Counted from the stretch's first letter, positions 7,925 to 14,689 are shown. The stretch: DNA of 18,916 nt from Clostridia bacterium (GCA_022791475.1 JAAVZD010000025.1:1-18916), one strand, 5' to 3'. Translations and numbers: made by a program. The notes: generated by a model from the letters alone, not told the origin.

Positions 7925-8324
7925 GGTTAAAAACTTGTATAAGTTCTTTTTTATCTATTTCATCAATAACATAAGGTTTATCAGATAAAGCCAAGTCAAT
8001 ATATTTTCTATAAATTCTAGTAACAGTAGCAACATACTCAGGAGATTTCATTCTACCTTCAATTTTAAAGCACATAACCCCACTATTTATCAAATCAGGA
8101 ATAAACTCCAAACCACACAAATCCCTAGTACTAAGCAAATAACCATTCCCATTAGGGATGTTCCCAAATGGGGTATCTGTCACTTTTGGGGTATCTGCCA
8201 CTTTTGAGACAAGTTTATATGGAAGCCTACATGGCTGAGCACATCTACCACGGTTTCCGTGACCTTCCGCCAACCATACTAGAAAATAGACATTGACCTG
8301 AATATGAAATACACAATGCACCAT
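7893..8324 (-). CDS. U32 peptidase, middle fragment with in-frame repeat insertion
   Basis: The second frame of the broken gene. True homology runs from GNRGRCAQPCRLPYKL to FNRGGFS, including the conserved YLLSTRDLCG and FKIEGRMKSPEYVA segments. The first 22 or so residues are the first-frame coding region read out of frame. Between YKLV and GYLLS lies an unusual low-complexity insert with two near-identical hexapeptide units, encoded by an 18-bp tandem repeat (8170-8205). Confidence 0.55.
   Translation of the reverse strand: MVHCVFHIQVNVYFLVWLAEGHGNRGRCAQPCRLPYKLVSKVADTPKVTDTPFGNIPNGNGYLLSTRDLCGLEFIPDLINSGVMCFKIEGRMKSPEYVATVTRIYRKYIDLALSDKPYVIDEIDKKELIQVFNRGGFSRWASC
8170..8205. repeat. Two 18-bp tandem units inside the U32 coding region
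   Basis: GGGGTATCTGTCACTTTT (8170-8187) is followed directly by the same sequence with one change (T to C) at 8188-8205. Next to it, TTCCCATTAGGGA and TTCCCAAATGGGG (about 8147-8173) form a second degenerate pair. The period of 18 keeps the reading frame open. Confidence 0.7.
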
Positions 8325-8817
8325 GTATAAATGTTTCTATTTCAACATTAGAATGTGCACAAATATATGTAATTTCTTCTAGCGAAAGCTCTCTTGAAAG
8401 TACAACACGTTTAAAGCCTAGCTTCTCAGCTTCAAGAACACCTTCTAAATTATGTATGGTCATTTGTGTACTTGCATGTATTGGTAAATCTGGAAAGTTT
8501 TCTATTAAAGTTTTTGCTAAACCTAAGTCTTGAACAATAATTGCATCAATTCCAAATTCATAAGCTTTTTCTGCAAGTATAATAGCATCTTCAAATTCTT
8601 CATTTTTTATTAAAGTATTTAAAGTAAGGTGTGTGTTTACACCTCTTTGCTTAGCATAAGTAATAGCTTCTTTTAAGTTAGTTAAATCAAAATTAGTAGC
8701 TGAAGCCCTAGCATTAAAATTAGCAGCTCCAAAATATACACTATCTGCACCATTTTGTACAGCAGCTTTTAAACATTCAAAATCTCCAACAGGAGAAAGT
8801 AATTCAATTTTTTTCAT
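8245..8817 (-). CDS. U32 peptidase, N-terminal fragment
   Basis: The first frame, with the family opening MKKIELLSPVGDFECLKAAV, then GADSVYFG, LTLNTL, VQDLGL, IHASTQM and the signature ETFIHGALCISYSGQC around residues 161-176. The last four residues after GGRS (RKPW) are out of frame. ATG at 8817 has AAGGA 11 bases upstream. This piece alone lacks half of the presumed cluster cysteines, so it is not expected to be active. Confidence 0.6.
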   Translation of the reverse strand: MKKIELLSPVGDFECLKAAVQNGADSVYFGAANFNARASATNFDLTNLKEAITYAKQRGVNTHLTLNTLIKNEEFEDAIILAEKAYEFGIDAIIVQDLGLAKTLIENFPDLPIHASTQMTIHNLEGVLEAEKLGFKRVVLSRELSLEEITYICAHSNVEIETFIHGALCISYSGQCLFSSMVGGRSRKPW

Positions 8818-8894
8818 ATTTAATTAATTCCTTCGTTTATTATATTATTTAAAGATAAGCCAGAGTGAGTGAGTGCTTTTCTAATGTTTACAAG

Positions 8895-8953
8895 TTCGCT
8901 TTGCTCACTTGCATAAGTTATCTCTAATTTGCTTTGCTCATAAGAGCTAACTT
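8895..8953. repeat. Direct and inverted repeats in the divergent spacer
   Basis: TTCGCTTTGCTCA (8895-8907) recurs as TTTGCTTTGCTCA (8928-8940), 33 bases apart, close to three helical turns. AAGTTATCTCT (8915-8925) and AGAGCTAACTT (8943-8953) form an inverted repeat with one mismatch around the second copy. They lie upstream of the U32 gene and could bind a regulator or simply be repeat debris. Confidence 0.4.
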
Positions 8954-8960
8954 AATTGTA

Positions 8961-8988
8961 ACACAAAAAACAGAAAATGCATACTATA
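8961..8988 (+). promoter_or_regulatory. Sigma-K-like promoter of the Cys-rich protein gene
   Basis: AC (8961-8962), 17 bases, then CATACTATA (8980-8988), preceded by G. This fits the AC-N17-CATANNNTA pattern of the late mother-cell factor sigma-K. A TATAAT at 8992-8997 has no good -35 partner. Confidence 0.5.
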
Positions 8989-9040
8989 TTATATAATAAT
9001 CATAGAGAAACTATGAAAATAAAAAAGGGAGGGCTAAAAC

Positions 9041-9262
9041 ATGCAAGATGAAATAAGAAATTGCGGATGTGGCTGCAATGATGGATGTGGATGCAATAAT
9101 AATTGTGGATGTAATAATTGCGGATGTGGAAATAATGGATTTTTAGGAAATTTATTTGGAAGAAATGGCTGTGGCTGTGGAGATTCTGAAATATTATTCT
9201 TCATAATAGTATTCTTACTATTATTCACAAACTTTGGCTGTGGATGTGGCAGAGGTTGCTAA
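9041..9262 (+). CDS. Small Cys/Gly/Asn-rich protein, probable spore-coat or sporulation protein
   Basis: A 73-residue protein made of CGCG, CGCN and CGCNN units before residue 40, a second CGCG patch near 45, a hydrophobic run EILFFIIVFLLLF around 51-63 and a Cys-rich tail, GCGCGRGC. About one residue in four is cysteine, which suits dense disulphide cross-linking or metal binding. The combination of a Gly/Cys-rich head with one short hydrophobic helix resembles small sporulation proteins of the YjcZ kind in design, though I see no clear homology. The start follows AGGGAGGGC at proper spacing. A sigma-K-like promoter and a strong terminator make it a single-gene unit. It is not a conotoxin-like or metallothionein family member that I recognise. 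Confidence 0.7.
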   Translation: MQDEIRNCGCGCNDGCGCNNNCGCNNCGCGNNGFLGNLFGRNGCGCGDSEILFFIIVFLLLFTNFGCGCGRGC

Positions 9263-9269
9263 GATAATA

Positions 9270-9311
9270 CAATAAGAAACTGGTTATTACTTAAAAACCA
9301 GTTTCTTGTTG
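9270..9311 (+). terminator. Terminator of the Cys-rich protein gene
   Basis: A 16-bp stem (9270-9285 with 9296-9311, one G-U pair) built around AAGAAACTGGTT, with a 10-base loop and the T-rich tail TTTGTTTAT. Confidence 0.8.
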
Positions 9312-9359
9312 TTTGTTTATTACTAAAATATTACATTTTTGTAAGTTTAACCAAATTTA

Positions 9360-9388
9360 TTGACTTGATTTTTCCTTAATGATATACT
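9360..9388 (+). promoter_or_regulatory. Sigma-A promoter of the glucosaminidase/anchor operon
   Basis: TTGACT (9360-9365), 17 bases, TATACT (9383-9388). Fifteen bases downstream, TTGTCA-AAAAAA-TGACAA (9403-9420) is a perfect inverted repeat near the expected transcript start. It could be an operator or a 5' stabilising hairpin. Confidence 0.7.
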
Positions 9389-9439
9389 TCTATTGTAGAA
9401 AATTGTCAAAAAAATGACAAAATTTAAGGAGGAATTAAA

Positions 9440-11380
9440 GTGAAAAATAGATTAAAAATAATGAGCAATAAGACAATTGCAATTCTAACTATTCTAACTT
9501 TACTAATATATATAATAATAAATTTTTTAAATATAAATGTAACATATGCAAAGCATGTTAGTGAATCAAAACAACCTAGAGAAGAATATAACAGTAGTAA
9601 GATTGATAAATATCCAGGATATAAAGAATTAATAGAAAAAATAAAAATACAGCATCCAAATTGGAAAATTAAAATACACTATACTAATTTAGATTGGAAA
9701 ACAGTATTACAAAATGAAACAACAGGAGCACATACTAGAAATTTAGTACCAAAAGAAAGTATAAGTTCATGGATTTGCCCAGAATGTGGCTCAAAGCCAC
9801 AAGACTCTGGCTCATGGGTATGTGCATCAGAAGCAATAGTTGCATATTTTATGGATCCAAGAAACTGGATAAATGATGATTACATGTTTCAATTTGAAAA
9901 TCTATCATTTAATGAATCAATACAAACTGTAGATGGAGTGCAAAAAATCACATCAAGAATTGGATACATGCAAGGAAATACAGTTACATATACTACAACA
10001 ACTGGGGCAAAAGCAACAATAAATAAATCCTATGCACAAATAATTTATGAAGCAGCAAAAGAGGCTGGTATTAGCCCATATCATTTAGCTTCTAGAATAA
10101 AGCAAGAACAAGGAGTAGGCTCATCTCCAAGTGGAACAGCAACAGGTACATATACAGCAGAATACATAGGATATTATAATTTTTTAAATATAGGTGCAAC
10201 TGGAGGAAATGGAAATCCAGATCTTACTGTTAGAAATGGATTAAAAAAGGCTAAAGACAGTGGATGGACAAGCCCAGAAAAATCTATAAAAGCAGGAGCA
10301 AAAGAATTAGCAAGTGGATATATAAATAATGGACAAGATACATTATATTTACAAAAATTTGATGTAGATGATAATGGAAGTTTATTTTATCATCAATATA
10401 TGCAAAATTTACAAGCAGCAAAAAGTGAAAGTACAAATATGAGATCAACATATGCTGACCTTGGATTTATAGATAATACTATAGAGTTTTTGATACCAGT
10501 TTTTGAAAATATGCCTTCAGTACCATGTACAATGCCAGGAACAGAACATATAGTCACACAAAATGCTCAAATTAAAGCAGGGCATACAGGAATAAAAGTA
10601 AGAGAAAGTGCAACTACATCTTCAAGAATACTAAGAGAAATAAATTCAGGAGAAAAATTTCTAAGAATAGAAATAGGAACACAAAATATTGATAAATATT
10701 ATTGGGATAAAATAGTATTATCAGATGGAACAAAAGGTTATATAGCAAATGATTTTATAGAGCAAATAAATGATATAGTAACTTGTAATGAAACAGTTAC
10801 AGTGACAGGTTCAGATGTGCGTTTGAGAAATGGACCAGGAACATCAGGAACAACAGTAAAAGAATATTTAAATAAAGGTCAGATATTAACAAGAATAGAA
10901 AAGAATAAATATAATTTAGATGGTTTGTATTGGGATAGAGTAATAACTTCAAGTGGATTACAAGGATATGTTGCTTCAAATTACTTAGAATTAGTACCTA
11001 AAAATGATGCATTTAAAATAGATGGAAATAATTTAATTTGTGAACCAGATACAACAGTAGAAAATGTAAAAGCACAACATGCGAATGCTATTATAAAAAA
11101 TTCAAGTGGAACAATAATAACAACAGGAAATATTGGAACTGATTATACAGTTACAATTGATAATAAAATATATGTTGTTATAAAACTTGGGGATGTTAAT
11201 GGAGATGGAAGAATAACTCCAGCAGATTCAACTGTAATATTAAGAACTTATGTAGGATTAAATAAACTAAGTGATACAAAGCGAATAGCGGCAGACACTA
11301 ATCATGATGGAAAAGTGGCACCATCAGATTCAACTATAGTATTAAGAAACTATGTTAAGCTACAAGAAATAAAATTATAA
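9440..11380 (+). CDS. Secreted N-acetylglucosaminidase (GH73-like) with two SH3 domains and a dockerin
   Basis: A 646-residue exported wall hydrolase. Residues 1-37 are a signal peptide ending VTYA. Residues 57-365 match the glucosaminidase fold, with MDPRNW (138-143), FQFE, the presumed catalytic Glu223 in KQEQG and YNFLNIGA (246-253). These enzymes cut the glycan strands of peptidoglycan. Bacterial SH3 domains at about 375-443 and 452-519 should bind the wall. After a small beta domain (521-583) come two calcium loops of a type I dockerin: D585-x-N-x-D589-G-x5-D596 and D619-x-N-x-D623-G-x5-D630, each with an LR-Y-V helix. An extracellular CPEC (113-116) and Cys128 precede the core. The start is GTG with AGGAGG 7 bases upstream, and no other start fits. 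It is co-transcribed with the cohesin-like anchor gene 22 bases downstream. Confidence 0.88.
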   Translation: MKNRLKIMSNKTIAILTILTLLIYIIINFLNINVTYAKHVSESKQPREEYNSSKIDKYPGYKELIEKIKIQHPNWKIKIHYTNLDWKTVLQNETTGAHTRNLVPKESISSWICPECGSKPQDSGSWVCASEAIVAYFMDPRNWINDDYMFQFENLSFNESIQTVDGVQKITSRIGYMQGNTVTYTTTTGAKATINKSYAQIIYEAAKEAGISPYHLASRIKQEQGVGSSPSGTATGTYTAEYIGYYNFLNIGATGGNGNPDLTVRNGLKKAKDSGWTSPEKSIKAGAKELASGYINNGQDTLYLQKFDVDDNGSLFYHQYMQNLQAAKSESTNMRSTYADLGFIDNTIEFLIPVFENMPSVPCTMPGTEHIVTQNAQIKAGHTGIKVRESATTSSRILREINSGEKFLRIEIGTQNIDKYYWDKIVLSDGTKGYIANDFIEQINDIVTCNETVTVTGSDVRLRNGPGTSGTTVKEYLNKGQILTRIEKNKYNLDGLYWDRVITSSGLQGYVASNYLELVPKNDAFKIDGNNLICEPDTTVENVKAQHANAIIKNSSGTIITTGNIGTDYTVTIDNKIYVVIKLGDVNGDGRITPADSTVILRTYVGLNKLSDTKRIAADTNHDGKVAPSDSTIVLRNYVKLQEIKL

Positions 11381-11402
11381 TCAAGTAAGGAGATTATTTA
11401 AA

Positions 11403-12983
11403 ATGAAAAAGAAAATTAGATATATTTTATTATTAAGTTTACTATTTGTAATAATATTATGTGCAAAATCATATGCAAGAATAACTACAAATGATCCTAC
11501 TGTTGAATCAGGAGGAACTGTTACTATAACAGTAAATAGTCAGGAAGGAGTAGCTTCAGGTGCAATAAAATTGACATCAAATGGAGGTTTGACATTAAAA
11601 AGTGCAACTGGAGGAACAGTTAATGGAGGTTTAGTAGCTTTTTCACAAGCAAATAATAAAACTTCAGGAATTGCAACTTATACATTTACTGTACCAACAG
11701 TAACAGCAAATACAACATATAAAGTTACATTTTCTTCACAAGATATGGCAGATGAAATTGGAAATCCAGTATCAGCATCAACTGCAACATCAACTGTAAC
11801 AGTTAAAGCAAAAACAACAACTAATCCTGGAGATTCAACAGGAGGAAACAATGGAGGAGGATCTACTGGAGGTAATAATGGGGGGTCTACAACAGTTACA
11901 GAACCAAAATTTACATCAGCAAATAAAACAGTATATGCAACAGGAGATATAAACCTACGTTCAAGTTGGTCAACTTCTAGCAGTGCTACTAAAATATCAA
12001 AAGGAACAGAACTAAAACTAACAGGAACATCTACTCAGAAAGTAAATGGATATGTATGGTATAGAGTAACATATAATGGACAAACAAAATATGTTTCAAG
12101 AGATTTAATAACAGAAACAAAACCAGAAGAGAAATCAAACAATACAAACTTAAAACTATTAAGTATAGAAGGAGTAGAGTTAACACCAGCATTTTCAGCA
12201 AATATAACAGAATATTCAGCAAAATTAACAAATTACAAAGAACAAAGTTTAAAAATAAATGCAGAAGCAGAGGATAGCAAATCAACATTAAAAATAGAAG
12301 GAAATGAAGAAATTAAAATAGGAGAAAATGTAATATCGGTTACAGTAACAGCAGAAGATGGAACAACAAAAGTATATAAAATAACTATAACGAACGAAGA
12401 AAAAGAAGGTTTAGGACTTTCAAGCTTGGTTATAAAAGGTGTAGAACTAAAGAATTTCTCACCATCTAAATTTAATTATGAAATAGAATTTAAAGAATTA
12501 GACCAATTAGAAATAGAAGCAATAGCAAATGAAGAAGGTGCAACAGTTGAAATAGTTGGAAATGAAAATTTAACTGAATTAGGAGAACATATAATAACGA
12601 TTATAGTAACATCAGCAGATGGAGAGCAAATTGCAACATATACAATAACAGCGAATAAATTAGCAGTAGAAGAAGCTAAACAAGAATTAGATATAAAATC
12701 AATATTAATATGTGCAGTAATAGCACTAGTAGTATTAGTTGCAATTATAATACTAATTGTAAGGTATGTAAAAGGAAATAGTAATGCAGAAATTGATTAT
12801 GTATATAATGATAATTTAGATAATAAAGAAGATGAAGAACTAATAGAAAAAGAAAATAATAAAATTGGAGAAACAGCAAAAGAAGAAACAAAAAAAGATG
12901 AAAAACCAACAATAGACGATTTGTATGCAGATTATGATGATGAACCTAAAAGAAAACGTGGAAAAGGAAGACATTCTAAATAG
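11403..12983 (+). CDS. Membrane-anchored cohesin-like receptor with SH3 and cadherin-like domains
   Basis: A 526-residue type I membrane protein. A signal peptide (1-25, SYA) is followed by a cohesin-like beta-sandwich at about 26-137. Its ending, ATYTFTVP to GNPVSASTATSTVTV, follows the usual cohesin strand pattern, but it is shorter than classic cohesins. Next come a Gly/Asn/Ser/Thr linker (138-165), an SH3 domain (168-236), two cadherin-like beta-sandwich repeats (248-331 and 337-419), one transmembrane helix (431-456) and a 70-residue cytoplasmic tail, first acidic and then ending in basic PKRKRGKGRHSK. The natural partner is the dockerin of the upstream glucosaminidase, which would be held at the membrane. 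The cohesin call rests on motif pattern and genetic context, so a generic immunoglobulin-like fold is possible. TAAGGAG lies 10 bases before ATG. Confidence 0.8.
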   Translation: MKKKIRYILLLSLLFVIILCAKSYARITTNDPTVESGGTVTITVNSQEGVASGAIKLTSNGGLTLKSATGGTVNGGLVAFSQANNKTSGIATYTFTVPTVTANTTYKVTFSSQDMADEIGNPVSASTATSTVTVKAKTTTNPGDSTGGNNGGGSTGGNNGGSTTVTEPKFTSANKTVYATGDINLRSSWSTSSSATKISKGTELKLTGTSTQKVNGYVWYRVTYNGQTKYVSRDLITETKPEEKSNNTNLKLLSIEGVELTPAFSANITEYSAKLTNYKEQSLKINAEAEDSKSTLKIEGNEEIKIGENVISVTVTAEDGTTKVYKITITNEEKEGLGLSSLVIKGVELKNFSPSKFNYEIEFKELDQLEIEAIANEEGATVEIVGNENLTELGEHIITIIVTSADGEQIATYTITANKLAVEEAKQELDIKSILICAVIALVVLVAIIILIVRYVKGNSNAEIDYVYNDNLDNKEDEELIEKENNKIGETAKEETKKDEKPTIDDLYADYDDEPKRKRGKGRHSK

Positions 12984-13011
12984 TCATATGAAAAAGAAAG
13001 TGAGTTTTTAA

Positions 13012-13089
13012 TGAAGTGATAAAATAAATGTAGACACAAAAAAGTGTTTACATTTATTTTTTTGTGTCTACATTTATTTTATTACTTCA
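13012..13089. terminator. Terminator with three interchangeable arms
   Basis: ATAAATGTAGACAC (13024-13037) can pair with GTGTTTACATTTAT (13044-13057), forming a 14-bp stem with an A6 loop directly before T6: a classic terminator for the operon. It can also pair with the right copy at 13064-13077, within a 32-bp near-perfect hairpin spanning 13012-13043 and 13058-13089. The long form may stop transcription from the convergent tRNA gene. Confidence 0.8.
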
Positions 13090-13134
13090 CATATATATTG
13101 TTTTTTTACTATTAATTCTTAATTTAAGCAAGTT

Positions 13135-13210
13135 TGGAGCTACTGGGCAGAATCGAACTGCCGACCTACAGGTTACGAATCTGTTGCTCTACCAACTGAG
13201 CTACAGTAGC
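13135..13210 (-). tRNA. tRNA-Thr (anticodon CGT), CCA encoded
   Basis: The minus strand folds into a full cloverleaf. The acceptor stem GCTACTG/CAGTAGC is perfect, the D-arm reads AGCTCAGTTGGTAGAGC, the T-arm is CGGCAGTTCGATTCTGCC-like, and the 3' end is T-CCA (13138-13135). The 7-base anticodon loop TTCGTAA gives anticodon CGT (complement at 13175-13177), which reads the rare threonine codon ACG. The anticodon stem ACAGA/CCTGT has an A-C mismatch at its loop end (31-39), tolerated in many tRNAs. It stands alone, convergent with the cohesin operon. No promoter is clear upstream of it (13211-13300). Confidence 0.93.
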
Positions 13211-13308
13211 GTATCTATATATGTTTAAATGAAGACTGGCTGTCACATTAACAAAATTATTTTACTACAATAAAACCAAAAAATCAATAATAAAATGATT
13301 AATTATAC

Positions 13309-13337
13309 TTGCGATTAACATAAAGTTACATTATAAT
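13309..13337 (+). promoter_or_regulatory. Sigma-A promoter of the truncated receiver-like gene
   Basis: TTGCGA (13309-13314), 17 bases, perfect TATAAT (13332-13337). About 100 bases of leader follow before the start codon at 13438. Confidence 0.65.
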
Positions 13338-13437
13338 GATATTGTTATACTATAATTAAAGAAATAGAAGAATTTATATTTCTCATCAAAACTCGATTAT
13401 AATTCATACAATTAAAACATAAAAAGGAGGAAGCATT

Positions 13438-13740
13438 ATGATTATGAAAATATGGGTTGATGATGTTAGGCCTATTCCAGATAAGGATTATATATTGGCC
13501 AAAAGTACAAACGAAGCAATTTCAATCGTACAAGAATGCGAAGAAAAGATTAGAAAAACAGGAGAAGTGCCAAGTGAGCAGAACATTGTAATAGATCTTG
13601 ACCATGATTCGGGCGATTTTTTATATGAAAAGTGGTTGATAGTTTTTCTATTTTATGTTATAGTAAAAACACTAACAAAATGTAAAATAGACTATATATT
13701 AAATAGGAGGAAACAAAATTGGGCTTTTTTGATAAATTAA
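13438..13740 (+). pseudogene. Truncated cyclic-phosphate-processing receiver-like (cREC) gene
   Basis: The open frame is 100 codons but only about the first 60 look like protein. MKIWVDDVRP (residues 3-12) and VIDLDHD (51-57) are hallmarks of a small receiver-like family whose members usually continue with a glycine-rich segment and a second half near 100-130 residues. After DSGDF the frame runs into AT-rich DNA that contains a complete extended promoter for ftsY (13636-13664) and the ftsY ribosome binding site, and it overlaps the ftsY start by 22 bases. The second half of the domain is therefore missing. The 5' end is intact: promoter, AGGAGG and ATG are all good. A short peptide may still be made. 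Confidence 0.65.
13636..13664 (+). promoter_or_regulatory. Extended -10 promoter of ftsY inside the truncated gene
   Basis: TTGATA (13636-13641), 17 bases, TATAGT (13659-13664), with TG at 13656-13657 one base before the -10 box. It lies 55 bases before the ftsY start. Confidence 0.6.
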
Positions 13741-14630
13741 AACAAGGATTAAGTAAAACAAAAACATCTTTTGATGAAAAGATAAATGATGTATTTAGTA
13801 ATTTTAGAAAAGTAGATGAAGAACTTTTAGAAGAATTAGAAGAAGTTCTTATAATGTCAGATGTAGGAAGTGGGACAACTTTAGAAATAATAGATAGATT
13901 ACGAGATAAAATAAAAAAAGAAAGCATAAATGAAACAGAAGAAGTAAAAAAAGCACTAAAACAAGTAATAAAAGAAATTTTAGATAATGAAGATAGCAGT
14001 TTAAAACTTGAAACAAATCCAGCAATCATTTTAGTAGTTGGAGTAAATGGAGTAGGAAAGACAACATCAATTGGGAAAATTGCAAACAACCTAAGAAAGA
14101 ATGGAAAAAAAGTAGTAATAGCAGCAGCAGATACATTTAGAGCAGCAGCAGTAGAACAACTAGAAATATGGGCTAATAGAGCAGGATGTGACATAGTAAA
14201 AAGGGAAGAAGGAACAGACCCAGCCTCAGTAGTATATGATGCAATAAAAATAACAAAAGAAAAAAATGCAGATGTTTTAATATGTGACACAGCAGGAAGA
14301 CTTCACAACAAAAAATACTTAATGGATGAATTAATAAAAATAAAAAAAGTAATAGATAATGGGTTGCCAGATGCCTCAAAAGAAGTACTTATGGTGCTTG
14401 ATGCCACAACAGGCCAAAATGCAATAGAGCAAGTAAAAGCTTTTAAAGAAACAGTAGATATTACAGGAATTATTCTTACAAAATTAGATGGAACAGCTAA
14501 AGGTGGCGTAGTAATTGGAATAGTTAAGGAAAATAATATGCCTATTAAATTTATAGGTGTAGGAGAGCAAATTGATGATATGGAAGCATTTAAATCAGAA
14601 GAATTTGTAAATGCATTATTAGAAGATTAA
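13719..14630 (+). CDS. ftsY: Signal recognition particle receptor FtsY
   Basis: The 303-residue receptor GTPase that docks the signal recognition particle with its ribosome at the membrane and hands nascent membrane proteins to SecYEG. The N-terminal helical bundle (about 1-90) begins MGFFDKLKQGL, an amphipathic membrane-contact helix; there is no long acidic A domain, as is usual in Gram-positives. The G domain shows GVNGVGKTT (108-116), DTFRAAAVEQL (138-148), DTAGR (190-194), TKLDGTAKGG (254-263) and the closing GVGEQIDDM. The start codon is TTG with AGGAGG 8 bases upstream; no other start fits the family N-terminus. The usual partners smc and ffh are not adjacent. No terminator separates it from the UPF0182 gene 59 bases downstream, so the two are probably co-transcribed. 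Confidence 0.97.
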   Translation: MGFFDKLKQGLSKTKTSFDEKINDVFSNFRKVDEELLEELEEVLIMSDVGSGTTLEIIDRLRDKIKKESINETEEVKKALKQVIKEILDNEDSSLKLETNPAIILVVGVNGVGKTTSIGKIANNLRKNGKKVVIAAADTFRAAAVEQLEIWANRAGCDIVKREEGTDPASVVYDAIKITKEKNADVLICDTAGRLHNKKYLMDELIKIKKVIDNGLPDASKEVLMVLDATTGQNAIEQVKAFKETVDITGIILTKLDGTAKGGVVIGIVKENNMPIKFIGVGEQIDDMEAFKSEEFVNALLED

Positions 14631-14689
14631 AAAGAAGTAGGACAAGTAAAGCTTACCTAATACAAAATAAAATATGGAGGTAAAAAAAT

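Larger units (their letters stand above)
6350..8817 (-). pseudogene. U32-family peptidase (collagenase-like) gene broken by two frameshifts
   Basis: Three consecutive minus-strand frames together spell one U32 protein of about 820 residues, with a TIM-barrel-like N-terminal domain and a long C-terminal extension of the DUF3656-containing type. Each junction is explained by one extra base. At position 8259 an added base turns GGRS-GNRGRC into GGRS-RKPW-stop. Near 7907-7910 four bases stand where one codon is expected between FNRGGFS and GHLANT. Cysteines expected to hold an Fe-S cluster in UbiU-type relatives are present across the frames: C169 and C176 in the first, then GRCAQPC and DLC in the second. 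Relatives act in tRNA or rRNA hydroxylation or as proteases; the substrate here is unknown. The start at 8817 has AAGGA upstream. It may be a true pseudogene or an assembly error; the sequence alone cannot tell. Confidence 0.75.

Noticed and set aside
6350..8817. Programmed frameshifting as the reason for the split U32 gene
   Set aside because: No slippery heptamer or stimulatory structure is evident at either junction, two separate shifts would be needed, and the family is normally encoded in one frame.
9034..9228. Pro/His/Gln/Leu-rich minus-strand frame
   Set aside because: It is the complement of the CGC-type repeats of the Cys-rich protein, so its composition is forced by the other strand.
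9440..12983. A cellulosome gene cluster
   Set aside because: Only one cohesin-like and one dockerin module are present, the enzyme is a peptidoglycan glucosaminidase, and no carbohydrate-binding module or plant-polymer enzyme is nearby.
13211..13300. A tRNA promoter on the minus strand
   Set aside because: TATATA- and TTG-like boxes exist but none pairs at 16 to 18 bases, and the DNA is too AT-rich to call one.
13658..14290. Minus-strand open frame of 210 codons opposite ftsY
   Set aside because: Ser/Phe-rich antisense shadow of A-rich ftsY coding sequence; no ribosome binding site and no recognisable domain.
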